Shown: positions 16,275 through 24,135, counted from the first letter of the stretch. The stretch: 24,277 nucleotides of DNA from UBA965 sp040396955 (GCA_040396955.1 JBBAWX010000032.1:1-24277); one strand, 5' to 3'. Numbers and translations: made by a program. Notes: generated by a model from the letters alone, not told the origin.

Positions 16275-16389
16275 CGTCCCTTGGTTGATGCTGATAGTGC
16301 GGAATTTTTATGTAAATCAAAATCATGTACAGAGCTGCCATGGCGAGCACAGCTCCATGCGAGCGGATGATTATCACACACAAAAACAT

Positions 16390-16409
16390 CCGTGCTATAA
16401 TACGCACGG
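16390..16409 (+). promoter_or_regulatory. Extended -10 promoter embedded in an inverted repeat (candidate operator)
   Basis: CCGTGC (16390-16395) and GCACGG (16404-16409) are perfect inverted arms flanking TATAAT (16396-16401). TGC before the box makes it an extended -10. A repressor dimer bound to these arms would block RNA polymerase. The promoter points toward the YCII/amidohydrolase operon, about 250 bases downstream of the start point. Confidence 0.5.
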
Positions 16410-16659
16410 TTCCGAGTGCACCAACGACCGCATAATACACTGCGTAAGCGTGTGAAACCTCGCCAGCATATGTGTGGGCGGTACCACCAATGACTGCCGA
16501 TGGTGCACTATCGCATCACTCATACATCAAGATCGTAGCAGTTACAGCGGGTATTTCCCACATATGCCGGCTCAGCAAGACCAAGTCATCGGCATGCAGA
16601 TGTAGGAGCCGTCCAGTTGTTTGTGGTCTGTTGTCGCACAGGCAAGCAAGGATCTATAC

Positions 16660-16986
16660 ATGCATTTCATCATGTTCGTCATCGACGACACCCAACATCC
16701 AGCCACTGGTGACGAAATGGTCGCCATCGATGCCTTCAACGATCAACTCCGTGCCGAGCACCACTGGGTGATGGCGGCAGGCATTGCCCGCCCCGAGAGC
16801 GCCCATGTCATCGACAACCGTGCAGGCCGGGGCCAACAACGCCCAGGCTCTCTCTTTGCGGGTACTGAGCACTACAGTGGCTTCTGGATTATCGCGGCAG
16901 AGAGCACTGAGCAAGCACTTGCACTAGCTGCTCGTGGCTCGCAGGCCTGTAATCGGCGTGTCGAACTCCGGCCATTTTTGCGCTAA
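16660..16986 (+). CDS. YCII-related domain protein
   Basis: The 108-residue protein matches the size and layout of YCII-family proteins, which adopt a dimeric ferredoxin-like fold. It opens with MHFIMFVIDDTQHP, and has GSLFAGTEHYSGFWIIAAES, corresponding to the family's 'GPF...K...GF(W/Y)I' region, followed by a helix EQALALAARG. The enzymatic role is not established for most members. AAGG at 16648-16651 supports ATG 16660 over a TTG at 16621. It precedes the amidohydrolase by 35 bases and is probably the first gene of that operon. Confidence 0.8.
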   Translation: MHFIMFVIDDTQHPATGDEMVAIDAFNDQLRAEHHWVMAAGIARPESAHVIDNRAGRGQQRPGSLFAGTEHYSGFWIIAAESTEQALALAARGSQACNRRVELRPFLR

Positions 16987-17021
16987 TCATCACACGTTCC
17001 CCAGACGCACAGGAGGCTCCA

Positions 17022-18284
17022 ATGACGCAGCTTGCCCAACACATCGCCCAACACCCCATCATCGACACCCACGAACACCTCGAGACCGAGGCAGTCTACC
17101 TGGCACATCGCCCCGACAGCATCAATGCGCTCTTTGGGCACAACGCCTACATCGCCCACGATCTCATCACTGCTGGGCTCAGGTATGCCGATCTTGAGGC
17201 AGCCCTCGATGGCAGTAATCCGGATATCGGCCAACGCTGGCAGTTGCTGGCACCAGCATGGCAGGTCAGCCAATATACCGGCTATGCCGAAGCGGTACGC
17301 TTGTCGGCCGGCGCGCTCTACGGCATCGACACCATCGATGCCGACACGTTGACCCACGCCAACACCATCCAGCCACAGTACCTCATGCCCGGTCAACACG
17401 CCCGAATCCTGACACAGATGGCGCACATCAGCCATGTCCAAATCGATGCCTTTACCTGGGGCAAACCGCCGGCCGCAGATCCTGCGCCGTTGTACGGGTA
17501 TGACTTGAACCTGTGCACGTTGGTCAATGGACAGGTGGATTTGGACGAGTTGGGCAAGCACACCGGCGTGGTCATCAACACGATTCACGAGTATCGTGAC
17601 GCAATTCACGCTCTGTTCCGCATGCACGCCACCCAGAGTGTGGCGGTCAAGACCCAACACGCCTACGACCGTACCCTGGCCTGGCACCCCGTCAGCGATG
17701 ATGATGCCCATACGCTGTTGCAAAAGAAGCTGTGGGGCACGGCACTTACGCCACTCGAGCACGTGCAAATCGGCAACTGGGCCTTGGGAGAAATCGCCAC
17801 TCAGTGTGCGCACTATCACCTGCCCTGCAAAATCCACACCGGGCACTATGCCGGCAATGGGCACATGCCCATTGAGCGCATCCGACCAGGGCATCTCAGC
17901 CACCTCATCAAAACACACCGCGACACCACGTTCATCTTGATGCATATCGGCTATCCGTACCAACACGAATTGCTGAGCATGGCCAAACACTATGCAAATA
18001 TTTATGTCGACTTGTGTTGGGCCTGGAGCATCAATCCGCTGGCGAGTAGTGAGTTTGTGCGTCACTGGATCCACAGTGTGCCCATCAACAAATTATTTGG
18101 TTTCGGCGGCGATGCCTTTTATCCGACACAATCGTTGGGATTTGCGCTCCAAACGCGCAAGTGGCTGACCTATACCCTACAAAAAGAAGTCGATGATGAT
18201 GTGCTGACCATCGTTCAAGCCCAGCACATCGCCACCTGCCTACTCCAGAGTAATGCCCGCGCACTCTTTGGTCTCTCTACCTAG
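17022..18284 (+). CDS. Metal-dependent amidohydrolase (Amidohydro_2-type TIM barrel)
   Basis: The 420-residue protein shows the expected metal ligands of the amidohydrolase superfamily: H17-x-H19 in IIDTHEHL, H272 and/or H275 in KIHTGHY, H308 in LMHIGYPY, and D364 in FGFGGDAFYP. K210 in VAVKT may occupy the barrel strand that precedes them. The order fits the Amidohydro_2 group, which includes decarboxylases, lactonases and uronate-isomerase-like enzymes; the exact reaction is not determined. It has no signal peptide and should be cytoplasmic. AGGAGG at 17011-17016 supports ATG 17022. Its place beside an SDR, a Gfo/Idh/MocA protein and a CBM9-like protein suggests hydrolysis or isomerisation of a sugar-acid or lactone intermediate, which is inference. 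Confidence 0.85.
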   Translation: MTQLAQHIAQHPIIDTHEHLETEAVYLAHRPDSINALFGHNAYIAHDLITAGLRYADLEAALDGSNPDIGQRWQLLAPAWQVSQYTGYAEAVRLSAGALYGIDTIDADTLTHANTIQPQYLMPGQHARILTQMAHISHVQIDAFTWGKPPAADPAPLYGYDLNLCTLVNGQVDLDELGKHTGVVINTIHEYRDAIHALFRMHATQSVAVKTQHAYDRTLAWHPVSDDDAHTLLQKKLWGTALTPLEHVQIGNWALGEIATQCAHYHLPCKIHTGHYAGNGHMPIERIRPGHLSHLIKTHRDTTFILMHIGYPYQHELLSMAKHYANIYVDLCWAWSINPLASSEFVRHWIHSVPINKLFGFGGDAFYPTQSLGFALQTRKWLTYTLQKEVDDDVLTIVQAQHIATCLLQSNARALFGLST

Positions 18285-18293
18285 GCGGCACAA

Positions 18294-18302
18294 TGCTACA
18301 AT
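18294..18302 (+). promoter_or_regulatory. Extended -10 promoter for SDR gene
   Basis: TGCTACAAT lies ten bases after the amidohydrolase stop and 42 bases before ATG 18345. It gives the SDR and CBM9-like genes a promoter of their own in addition to any read-through. Confidence 0.5.
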
Positions 18303-18344
18303 AGAGCCGATCCACATCTTCGTATCTTGCAAGGAGGATGCCGT

Positions 18345-19100
18345 ATGGCACAGGTTGTGATTGTGACAGGAGCCGGCTCTGGCATCGGCCAGGGCATCGC
18401 ACTCCGCTTTGCCGCCCAAGGCGACCAGGTCATCTGTGCCGATATCGACCTTGCCAGAGCGCACGCCACCGTAGCACAGTGTGCTGGGAGCCAACACATT
18501 GCCGTCGCCTGTGACGTGAGCAGTGAATCCGCAGTCAACGCCATGGTTGCCACGGCCCTTGAGCACTATGGGCATATCGACGTGCTCGTCAATAATGCGG
18601 GCATCTTAATCAGCAAACCATTGCACGAGACCAGCCCAGCAGAGTGGTTCAAAATCATCAACACCAATTTGACCAGTGTCTACTACTGCAGTCACGCCGT
18701 ACTCCCCGGGATGCTTACCCTGGGTCGGGGGAGTATTATCAATATTGCCTCGCCCCACGCGCTCGCCACCACCACCAACATTGCCGCATACGCCGCCTCC
18801 AAAGGAGGCGTGGTCGCCCTCACCCGCCAGATGGCGATGGACTACGGGCGGCGTGGAGTGCGCACCAACTGCATTGTGCCCGGCGCCATCGACACCGCCA
18901 TGCTCCGCAGTGATATTGCGCATGGCGATGGCTGGGAGGCCAGCCTAGCTGGCTGGGCCAAGGTGCAGCCCATTGGGCGGGTCGGCTACCCCGACGATAT
19001 CGCCAAAGTGGTCGCATGGCTGGCCAGTGATGATGCCGGCTTTGTCCTCGGTGCCACCATTCATGCCGATGGCGGTATGCTGGCGCAACTCACTCCGTAA
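18345..19100 (+). CDS. Short-chain dehydrogenase/reductase (classical SDR)
   Basis: The 251-residue length is typical. The cofactor motif is TGAGSGIG at 8-15, with D33 at the end of strand 2 favouring NAD(H). NNAG is at 83-86, and the catalytic residues are S136, Y149 and K153 (YAASK). The C-terminal MLAQLTP follows the usual IHADGG. It should oxidise or reduce a hydroxyl group of a sugar or related alcohol in the cytoplasm. AAGGAGG at 18331-18337 fixes ATG 18345; a nearby ATG at 18338 is out of frame. It lies between the amidohydrolase and the CBM9-like gene. Confidence 0.95.
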   Translation: MAQVVIVTGAGSGIGQGIALRFAAQGDQVICADIDLARAHATVAQCAGSQHIAVACDVSSESAVNAMVATALEHYGHIDVLVNNAGILISKPLHETSPAEWFKIINTNLTSVYYCSHAVLPGMLTLGRGSIINIASPHALATTTNIAAYAASKGGVVALTRQMAMDYGRRGVRTNCIVPGAIDTAMLRSDIAHGDGWEASLAGWAKVQPIGRVGYPDDIAKVVAWLASDDAGFVLGATIHADGGMLAQLTP

Positions 19101-19144
19101 ATCACGCGTTCCACATCAGCATTCCTGACGAGTAAGAGACGAGC

Positions 19145-19951
19145 ATGACACACACCTACGGCGTCAACGCCGACCAACTCACGCACATCAATGCTCAGCG
19201 CATCACCACGGCCATCACTGTCGACGGTGATCTGAGCAAACCCTGCTGGCAAGCCGCAACACGCTCACCACGCTTCGTCGACATGGTCAGTGGCGAGCCG
19301 GCCTACTACGACACGCGCGTGGCCTGCCTCTATGACGACACACACTTCTACGTCGGCTACTGGGTCGAAGAGCCCTTCGTGACGGCCACCATGACCGAAC
19401 GCGACAGTTTCATCTGGTTCGACAACGACGTCGAGCTCTTCATCGGTGGCGACGACTGCTACTACGAGCTCGAGCTCAACGCCTACGGCACCATCTACGA
19501 GTGCTTTTTCATCTGGCAAGACGCCCATCGCCGTGGCGGGCGCTTTGACCGCCCTGAATTCGACCTCTACACGCGCAACGTGGACGTCCTCGGCGGCTTC
19601 CAGGATTACCGCTACGGCAAGCATGCACGCGGGCGGCGCTGGGGGTTTCTCGATTTCGACATGCCCGGCATCCAGGTGGCCACACGCATCCACGGCACCA
19701 TCAACGACAATAGCGACATCGACCAAGGGTGGAGTGTCGAAATCGCCATCCCGTGGGCGAGTTTGGCCTTCATGTTTCATGATCGCCCACTGCCACCAGC
19801 GCCCGGGAGCACACTCCGCTGCGATTTTTCGCGCTTTGAGGCCCTGCGCCTGCACGGCGCACCACTGCCACAGAACCCAGGATGGAGCCTCAACATGCAC
19901 GGCGTGTACGATTCACACATCCCCGAAAGCTTCAGTGTCGTGCACTTTTAG
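19145..19951 (+). CDS. CBM9-like (DOMON-type) carbohydrate-binding protein
   Basis: The 268-residue protein is a single beta-sandwich domain resembling the carbohydrate-binding module family 9-like group. Hallmarks are the opening ITVDGDLSKPCWQ, then VACLYDDTHFYVGYWVEEP, then DNDVELFIGG...YYELELNAYG, and later WSVEIAIPWASLA. It has no signal peptide and no attached enzyme domain, so it is probably a cytoplasmic stand-alone protein, which is unusual for a binding module. The start ATG 19145 has only a weak AAGAGA at 19134-19139. It ends the YCII/amidohydrolase/SDR run and is followed by a strong terminator. Confidence 0.85.
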   Translation: MTHTYGVNADQLTHINAQRITTAITVDGDLSKPCWQAATRSPRFVDMVSGEPAYYDTRVACLYDDTHFYVGYWVEEPFVTATMTERDSFIWFDNDVELFIGGDDCYYELELNAYGTIYECFFIWQDAHRRGGRFDRPEFDLYTRNVDVLGGFQDYRYGKHARGRRWGFLDFDMPGIQVATRIHGTINDNSDIDQGWSVEIAIPWASLAFMFHDRPLPPAPGSTLRCDFSRFEALRLHGAPLPQNPGWSLNMHGVYDSHIPESFSVVHF

Positions 19952-19961
19952 TTGGTTTTGC

Positions 19962-20001
19962 CACACAACGCCACACTCCTGACGGTGTGTGGCGTTGTGT
20001 G
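19962..20001 (+). terminator. Terminator hairpin after CBM9-like gene
   Basis: Arms CACACAACGCCACAC (19962-19976) and GTGTGGCGTTGTGTG (19987-20001) pair perfectly over 15 bp with a ten-base loop. The following ATTATTTA is only moderately T-rich. It lies ten bases after the stop codon and separates the operon from the next promoter. Confidence 0.75.
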
Positions 20002-20013
20002 ATTATTTACGAT

Positions 20014-20041
20014 TTGACAATACTATACATCATGGTATACT
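20014..20041 (+). promoter_or_regulatory. Promoter for unknown acidic-linker protein
   Basis: TTGACA (20014-20019) and TATACT (20036-20041) are 16 bases apart, and TGG before the latter also makes it an extended -10. It is among the best promoters in the window. The leader before ATG 20070 is about 20 bases. Confidence 0.75.
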
Positions 20042-20069
20042 AATCGTCCGTCCATTGAAAGGAGGTGGC

Positions 20070-20636
20070 ATGGAGCACGATTTGGTTTGCTTTCATGATG
20101 GGAGTAAAGCCACGAAATCGTTCGTCGCATTCTGTGTTTCGCACATCAAGATGATGGTAGCAGGCTCTGATGGTTGGCCCGTGATCTTGCATCTCATCGA
20201 GTTGAGTCGCACCGACAACATCACGTCGGCCGCTGAGTTCAGCCCCATCTACTTGAGACGCCTGACCGTGTTGGGGATTTTGATTCAAGAGGAAAAACAC
20301 TATCGCCTCAACCCGGTATTCCGCCACGTTTTGTTGATTGCCGAGGCCCAAAACAACATTTACCAAACTGTTTTCGACAAACTCGTCTTCGACAAAGACC
20401 CTGAAACAAGTGATGCCGAAAGCCCAGAAACTCCCGAGGAACCCGACGAATCTGAAACCGAAGACAAACCACCACGCTTTATCATCTTTGGCATGGAGCC
20501 GCTCTTCAAGAAATTAACCTTCACGTTCGAGTACTACAATAGTAGCACGGGGGCCTACAGCAACATTGACTACAAACCCGACACAGAATTCACCATCCCA
20601 GAGACGGTCATCGGATTCCTGAAATCCATCGAATGA
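20070..20636 (+). CDS. Unknown protein with putative winged-helix-like N-terminal region and acidic linker
   Basis: The 188-residue protein was not recognised as a named family. Residues about 14-92 are helical with a short turn (TSAAEFSPIYLRRLTVLGIL, then IQEEKHYRLNP) that resembles a winged-helix domain; this is tentative. Residues about 114-136 are very acidic and proline-rich (EDxxE-type linker), and the last 50 residues form a small beta-rich domain. AAAGGAGGT at 20058-20066 is a near-perfect ribosome-binding site with short spacing to ATG 20070. It has its own strong promoter and a terminator hairpin, so it is a single-gene unit. It could be a regulator, but no target is visible. Confidence 0.6.
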   Translation: MEHDLVCFHDGSKATKSFVAFCVSHIKMMVAGSDGWPVILHLIELSRTDNITSAAEFSPIYLRRLTVLGILIQEEKHYRLNPVFRHVLLIAEAQNNIYQTVFDKLVFDKDPETSDAESPETPEEPDESETEDKPPRFIIFGMEPLFKKLTFTFEYYNSSTGAYSNIDYKPDTEFTIPETVIGFLKSIE

Positions 20637-20646
20637 ACGCGGTAGC

Positions 20647-20675
20647 ACGGAGTGGGGCCATTGCTCCCACTCCGT
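20647..20675 (+). terminator. Terminator hairpin after unknown protein gene
   Basis: ACGGAGTGGG (20647-20656) and CCCACTCCGT (20666-20675) form a perfect 10-bp stem with a nine-base loop, eleven bases after the stop. There is no clear T-run. Confidence 0.65.
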
Positions 20676-20698
20676 TGCACATCCTGCCCAGATTGGCG

Positions 20699-20728
20699 TT
20701 GACAAACACCCCTCGCATCGTGTATAGT
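20699..20728 (+). promoter_or_regulatory. Promoter for tRNA-Leu/tRNA-Gln
   Basis: A consensus TTGACA (20699-20704) and TATAGT (20723-20728), 18 bases apart, lie 19 bases before the mature 5' end of tRNA-Leu. The pair is placed as expected for a tRNA operon promoter. Confidence 0.85.
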
Positions 20729-20747
20729 ACAAGCCGTGGTTGCATAC

Positions 20748-20834
<87 letters not shown>

Positions 20835-20840
20835 CAACAA

Positions 20841-20914
20841 TGGGGTATAGTATAACGGTAGTACGCATGATTCTGGCTCATGTAGTTGAGGTTCGAATCC
20901 TTGTACCCCAGCCA
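20841..20914 (+). tRNA. tRNA-Gln (anticodon CTG)
   Basis: The 74-base tRNA has acceptor stem TGGGGTA pairing with TACCCCA, anticodon stem CATGA/TCATG enclosing loop TTCTGGC (anticodon CTG, reading CAG), and a T-arm loop TTCGAAT. The 3' GCCA is encoded. It is six bases after tRNA-Leu, so the two are one transcript. Confidence 0.97.
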
Positions 20915-20920
20915 ATCAGA

Positions 20921-20947
20921 CCCACAGGCCGACGGCCTGTGGGTTTT
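20921..20947 (+). terminator. Terminator of tRNA operon
   Basis: CCCACAGGCC (20921-20930) and GGCCTGTGGG (20934-20943) form a perfect 10-bp stem with a three-base loop, followed directly by TTTT. It is a clear intrinsic terminator seven bases after tRNA-Gln. Confidence 0.9.
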
Positions 20948-21096
20948 AGTTTGGGAGCAATCACCCATCCATCATGGATACCGTATACACTCGCATGCGA
21001 CCATCGTGGTACCATGTGTATATCATCTCGGCGTGCTCTCATTCCACAAGCCACATGTCCGACTTGCTCTCGAAGTTCTAGAAATTCGAGGATTGC

Positions 21097-21765
21097 TTGA
21101 ATCATCCATCGCGCATCACGGTCATGCTCGTCGACGACGAACCACTCATCCACATGAGTGTGCGCAATGCACTCCAGCAAGACCCCGAGATGCGGGTCGT
21201 TTGTAGTGCGTATGACGGCGTCGAGGCGCTCACACTGCTACCGGAGTACCACCCTGATGTCGTGCTCCTCGACATTCAAATGCCACATATGAATGGGATT
21301 GAGTGTCTGAAACGCATCAATCAACAGTACCCGCACATCGTTGTCATTTTGTTGACCACGTTTGATGAGGAGCAGTACATCATCCAAGGGCTCGCGCACA
21401 ATGCGCGCAGTTATTACCTCAAAACCGATGCGTATACGGGCATCGCCGACCAGATTCGCCACGCACGCAATGGCACATTCATCATGCCCGATCGCATTGC
21501 CATCAAGTTGGCGAAGTTTCTCCACTCCAAGAAGGACGCTGTCGAAAAAACCATCAATCCCGTGTTTTATGAAACATACGGTCTTACACGCACCGAACAA
21601 CACATCGTCCAGCTCCTAGGGAGGCGGCTCGCCTATGCCGAGATCGCCGATGAGCTGGCCGTAACAATCGGCACCATCCGCAACCATGTGGTCACGATTT
21701 TCGAAAAACTCAACGTCCATTCCCGCAAAGAAGCCATTGCCCTCATCGAATCGCATTTCATCTAA
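21097..21765 (+). CDS. LuxR/NarL-family response regulator
   Basis: The 222-residue protein has a receiver domain with acidic pocket D13-D14, phospho-acceptor D59 in VVLLDIQMP, switch threonine T87/T88 and K109 in YYLKTDA. A LuxR-type helix-turn-helix occupies about 155-215 (LTRTEQHIVQLL, then IADELAVTIGTIRNHV), so phosphorylation should control DNA binding. The start is a TTG at 21097 with GAGGA at 21088-21092; ATG 21124 would remove the first strand of the receiver and is less likely. It meets the histidine kinase gene tail to tail, sharing a four-base overlap of stop codons, and is probably its partner. Confidence 0.92.
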   Translation: MNHPSRITVMLVDDEPLIHMSVRNALQQDPEMRVVCSAYDGVEALTLLPEYHPDVVLLDIQMPHMNGIECLKRINQQYPHIVVILLTTFDEEQYIIQGLAHNARSYYLKTDAYTGIADQIRHARNGTFIMPDRIAIKLAKFLHSKKDAVEKTINPVFYETYGLTRTEQHIVQLLGRRLAYAEIADELAVTIGTIRNHVVTIFEKLNVHSRKEAIALIESHFI

Positions 21766-23849
21766 TCAACGAGTGGAATCACGAATGCGAACACACTGCC
21801 ACGCCCAGGTTCGCTGTGCACACTCATCACACCACCGTGACGCTCGATAATTTCCTTGGCGATGGCCAACCCCAACCCACTCCCGTTGCGACGCAGATGC
21901 TGCCCCGAGTAATACCGCTGGAATATCATCGGCAATTGACTTTGGTCAATACCAACGCCGTAGTCGACCACTTCCACATACCATTCGCGCATGCCCACCT
22001 GACCAAACGGGCTCCACCGCACCGTACTATTGAGCTCGATGGGTGAGTGTGCCGCACTGTGTTTCACCGCATTGTCGATGAGATTCTGGATGACGCGATA
22101 CAACTGCCGCCGGTCGACCCGCACCATCGCATGCGCATCAATCGTATCTGAAGCAATATGCTCACCGCGGAGCACGCGGGATTGGGCGTTGAGCTGCTGG
22201 CCAAAGTCGGTACTGATGTCCGCATACAAATCACTGACACGCACATGCTCCCAATCAAATTCTTGCTGTTTTGATTCGAGCAACGACAAATCGAATAACC
22301 CATCAATCAGATTTTTCAAGTATCCCACGCGATGCTGGAGCACAGCCATCAGCTCAGCACGTTCGTGGTGTGCAGCTGCGCCATCGGTGAGCATCACGAG
22401 CGACGATTGCACCCCGGCGATTGGGGAGCCCATGTCGTGGGCAATGTTGGCCATCAGTTGGGTGCGTTGCTGGTTCAGCGCTGCTAACTGCGCATTACTC
22501 TCATTTAACGCCTCGGTACGCTGCTGCACTTTGACCTCGAGATCACGATTCATCTCCTTAAGGTCTTCCGTCAATTGCAGATTTTCTCTTTGAAATTGGG
22601 CATATCGCAACGAAATAATCACGGCCTGACAGAACAACAGCACCAACGTAGCAATGGGTACGAATTGTGTTGATGCAAAGCGCGTGGTAAACAAAAAGTA
22701 GTCGTACAACACAGCAATGATGATCACGACTTGACTCAGCACGTTGATTTTTTGCTCAATCGCGCCTTTCACACGAAGTTGTTGCCCCGACACCGACGCA
22801 TAATAGACGTATACTGCGATCATGAACACCGTTTGTTGCGAAAAACTCTGAATAAAGGCACTTAATGGGGAAATCCAGATGTATACAACGAACAGAACGG
22901 TTGCAAGCACATTCAGGTGGTGCATGCGAGGGGACATATACGCTTGGAGCGAACCGTACAACAAATTGATGTAACAGAACATGGCCACGAATTTGGACGT
23001 GTATTGCAGGTGCATCACGATATCCCAGGCGACCTGTGGCATGAGCACGTTGCTCAAAAATTTATTGAGAAATATCATGCGCAAGGCGAGACTAAAACAT
23101 AAACAGGCCAGCCACAACACATCACGATCACGTCGGCTCACCAGATACGTAGTAATCTGATATCCACCAATGAGCAGAATAAAACTCGCCAACACCACAT
23201 CTCGAAGAATATAACTAGTCACCAGAAAGAGCATAATGTTATACGCATCGCCAACACGCACTTTGCCAAATATCCCGCTATCTCGGAACGTATAATTCGA
23301 CACCTGAATGACGATGTCGAGATGGGATACACCTGCAGGCACATCAATCATGCGAATACGAATTTCGGGCCGCTCAGGCTTGACGATTTGTCCAGCAACG
23401 ATGGTAGCAACCTCACCCAATCCTCCTTGATCGACACCATTCACCCATATCCGATGTGCTGACCCAACATCGGCGATGAGCAGGTGTAATTGCTTGCCCA
23501 CCAAGTGATCCGGAATGGTGGTCTGTAATCGATACGTGGCCACCCCAAATCGTGGCAGTGGTTGGCCATCGTTGACATCTGGCCCCAAGCTCTGCCCCGC
23601 CCAACTTGACGGCACCATGATGACTGCTGCTTCGGAATCCCCAACCTGTCCCTCAGTAGCAAAATCTGCGGGCGTCAATAACTCATCCCAATAAAACTGC
23701 CATGGACCGTCGAGTGCAACGATCGATGCAACAGGCTGAGGTGCAGTGGCATCTGCCACTCCGGTCGTGCGGATGTACGCTACAAGCACCAGCACTGTCG
23801 TTATGCTCACGATGATGGCGATTGTCTTGCGCCATTGATTATTGAACAT
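21762..23849 (-). CDS. 7TM sensor histidine kinase with extracellular jelly-roll domain
   Basis: The 695-residue protein has an N-terminal membrane anchor (9-25). An extracellular beta-sandwich at about 45-195 (LDGPWQFYWDEL, VPSSW, GVATYRL, IWVNG) resembles the ligand-binding part of 7TMR-DISM sensors. Seven membrane helices follow (about 203-415), then a coiled coil (420-462). The kinase core has phospho-acceptor H471 in NIAHDMGSP, an N-box with N593, a G1 motif DYGVGI at 629-634 and a G2 motif GSGLGL at 656-661. Soluble ligands, perhaps carbohydrates, are the usual inferred stimulus of this sensor class. GAGGAG on the minus strand (23857-23862) fixes the start at 23849 over an ATG at 23876. 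It converges on the response regulator gene with a four-base overlap. Confidence 0.92.
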   Translation of the reverse strand: MFNNQWRKTIAIIVSITTVLVLVAYIRTTGVADATAPQPVASIVALDGPWQFYWDELLTPADFATEGQVGDSEAAVIMVPSSWAGQSLGPDVNDGQPLPRFGVATYRLQTTIPDHLVGKQLHLLIADVGSAHRIWVNGVDQGGLGEVATIVAGQIVKPERPEIRIRMIDVPAGVSHLDIVIQVSNYTFRDSGIFGKVRVGDAYNIMLFLVTSYILRDVVLASFILLIGGYQITTYLVSRRDRDVLWLACLCFSLALRMIFLNKFLSNVLMPQVAWDIVMHLQYTSKFVAMFCYINLLYGSLQAYMSPRMHHLNVLATVLFVVYIWISPLSAFIQSFSQQTVFMIAVYVYYASVSGQQLRVKGAIEQKINVLSQVVIIIAVLYDYFLFTTRFASTQFVPIATLVLLFCQAVIISLRYAQFQRENLQLTEDLKEMNRDLEVKVQQRTEALNESNAQLAALNQQRTQLMANIAHDMGSPIAGVQSSLVMLTDGAAAHHERAELMAVLQHRVGYLKNLIDGLFDLSLLESKQQEFDWEHVRVSDLYADISTDFGQQLNAQSRVLRGEHIASDTIDAHAMVRVDRRQLYRVIQNLIDNAVKHSAAHSPIELNSTVRWSPFGQVGMREWYVEVVDYGVGIDQSQLPMIFQRYYSGQHLRRNGSGLGLAIAKEIIERHGGVMSVHSEPGRGSVFAFVIPLVD

Positions 23850-24045
23850 CTGTGCACTCCTCGCTGGACATATCATCCCATCAACGCACTATGAACATCA
23901 GACGGGGTGGGTGTAACGACCATTGCTAGGACAAATAATGTACCAAAACTGAGCATCTTATCGCTGGAGATTCCATGGCATGCCACGTCTCGGCCTGCAT
24001 ACAACACCCGTGAGAGTACTGTATCATCAACCAAGACCATGCACC

Positions 24046-24062
24046 CATGATAAAATATCATG
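24046..24062. repeat. Inverted repeat CATGAT-AAAAT-ATCATG
   Basis: Perfect 6-bp arms at 24046-24051 and 24057-24062 around a five-base spacer form a likely protein-binding palindrome. It adjoins the direct repeat at 24061 and lies 197 bases upstream of the kinase start codon. Confidence 0.4.
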
Positions 24063-24085
24063 ACTTTTGCCATTGACTTTTGCCA
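24061..24085. repeat. Two tandem TGACTTTTGCCA units
   Basis: The 12-base word TGACTTTTGCCA occurs at 24061-24072 and again at 24074-24085, giving a period of 13. Tandem sites spaced about one helical turn are typical of regulator-binding sites, such as response-regulator operators, but no consensus is assigned. Confidence 0.45.
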
Positions 24086-24100
24086 AAATGAGAGACAATT

Positions 24101-24135
24101 TGCCCCCCCGTGCTGCCCATGCAACACAGGGGGCA
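24101..24135 (-). terminator. Terminator-like hairpin for right-edge gene
   Basis: TGCCCCC (24101-24107) pairs with GGGGGCA (24129-24135), and GTG pairs with CAC further in around an internal mismatch. On the minus strand it lies 33 bases after the stop of the edge gene. The following AATTGTC is only weakly U-rich. Confidence 0.45.

Larger units (their letters stand above)
16231..16659. other. Divergent intergenic region
   Basis: The region has 429 bases between the minus-strand oxidoreductase and the YCII gene. It contains an extended -10 for each direction (16266-16274 minus; 16393-16401 plus), the latter inside a palindrome. CATATGTGTGGG (16467-16478) and CCCACATATG (16557-16566) could pair with a two-base bulge to fold the long YCII leader. 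I find no convincing gene and no riboswitch family that I recognise. Confidence 0.6.

Noticed and set aside
16230..16440. 70-residue N-terminal extension of the minus-strand Gfo/Idh/MocA protein
   Set aside because: The hydrophobic extension spans the intergenic promoter region, while a strong AAAGGAG sits before the ATG at 16230 and the family fold begins there.
16231..16659. Possible cobalamin-type riboswitch in the YCII leader
   Set aside because: The long leader has GC-rich stems, but I could not find the B12-box or any other riboswitch core sequence.
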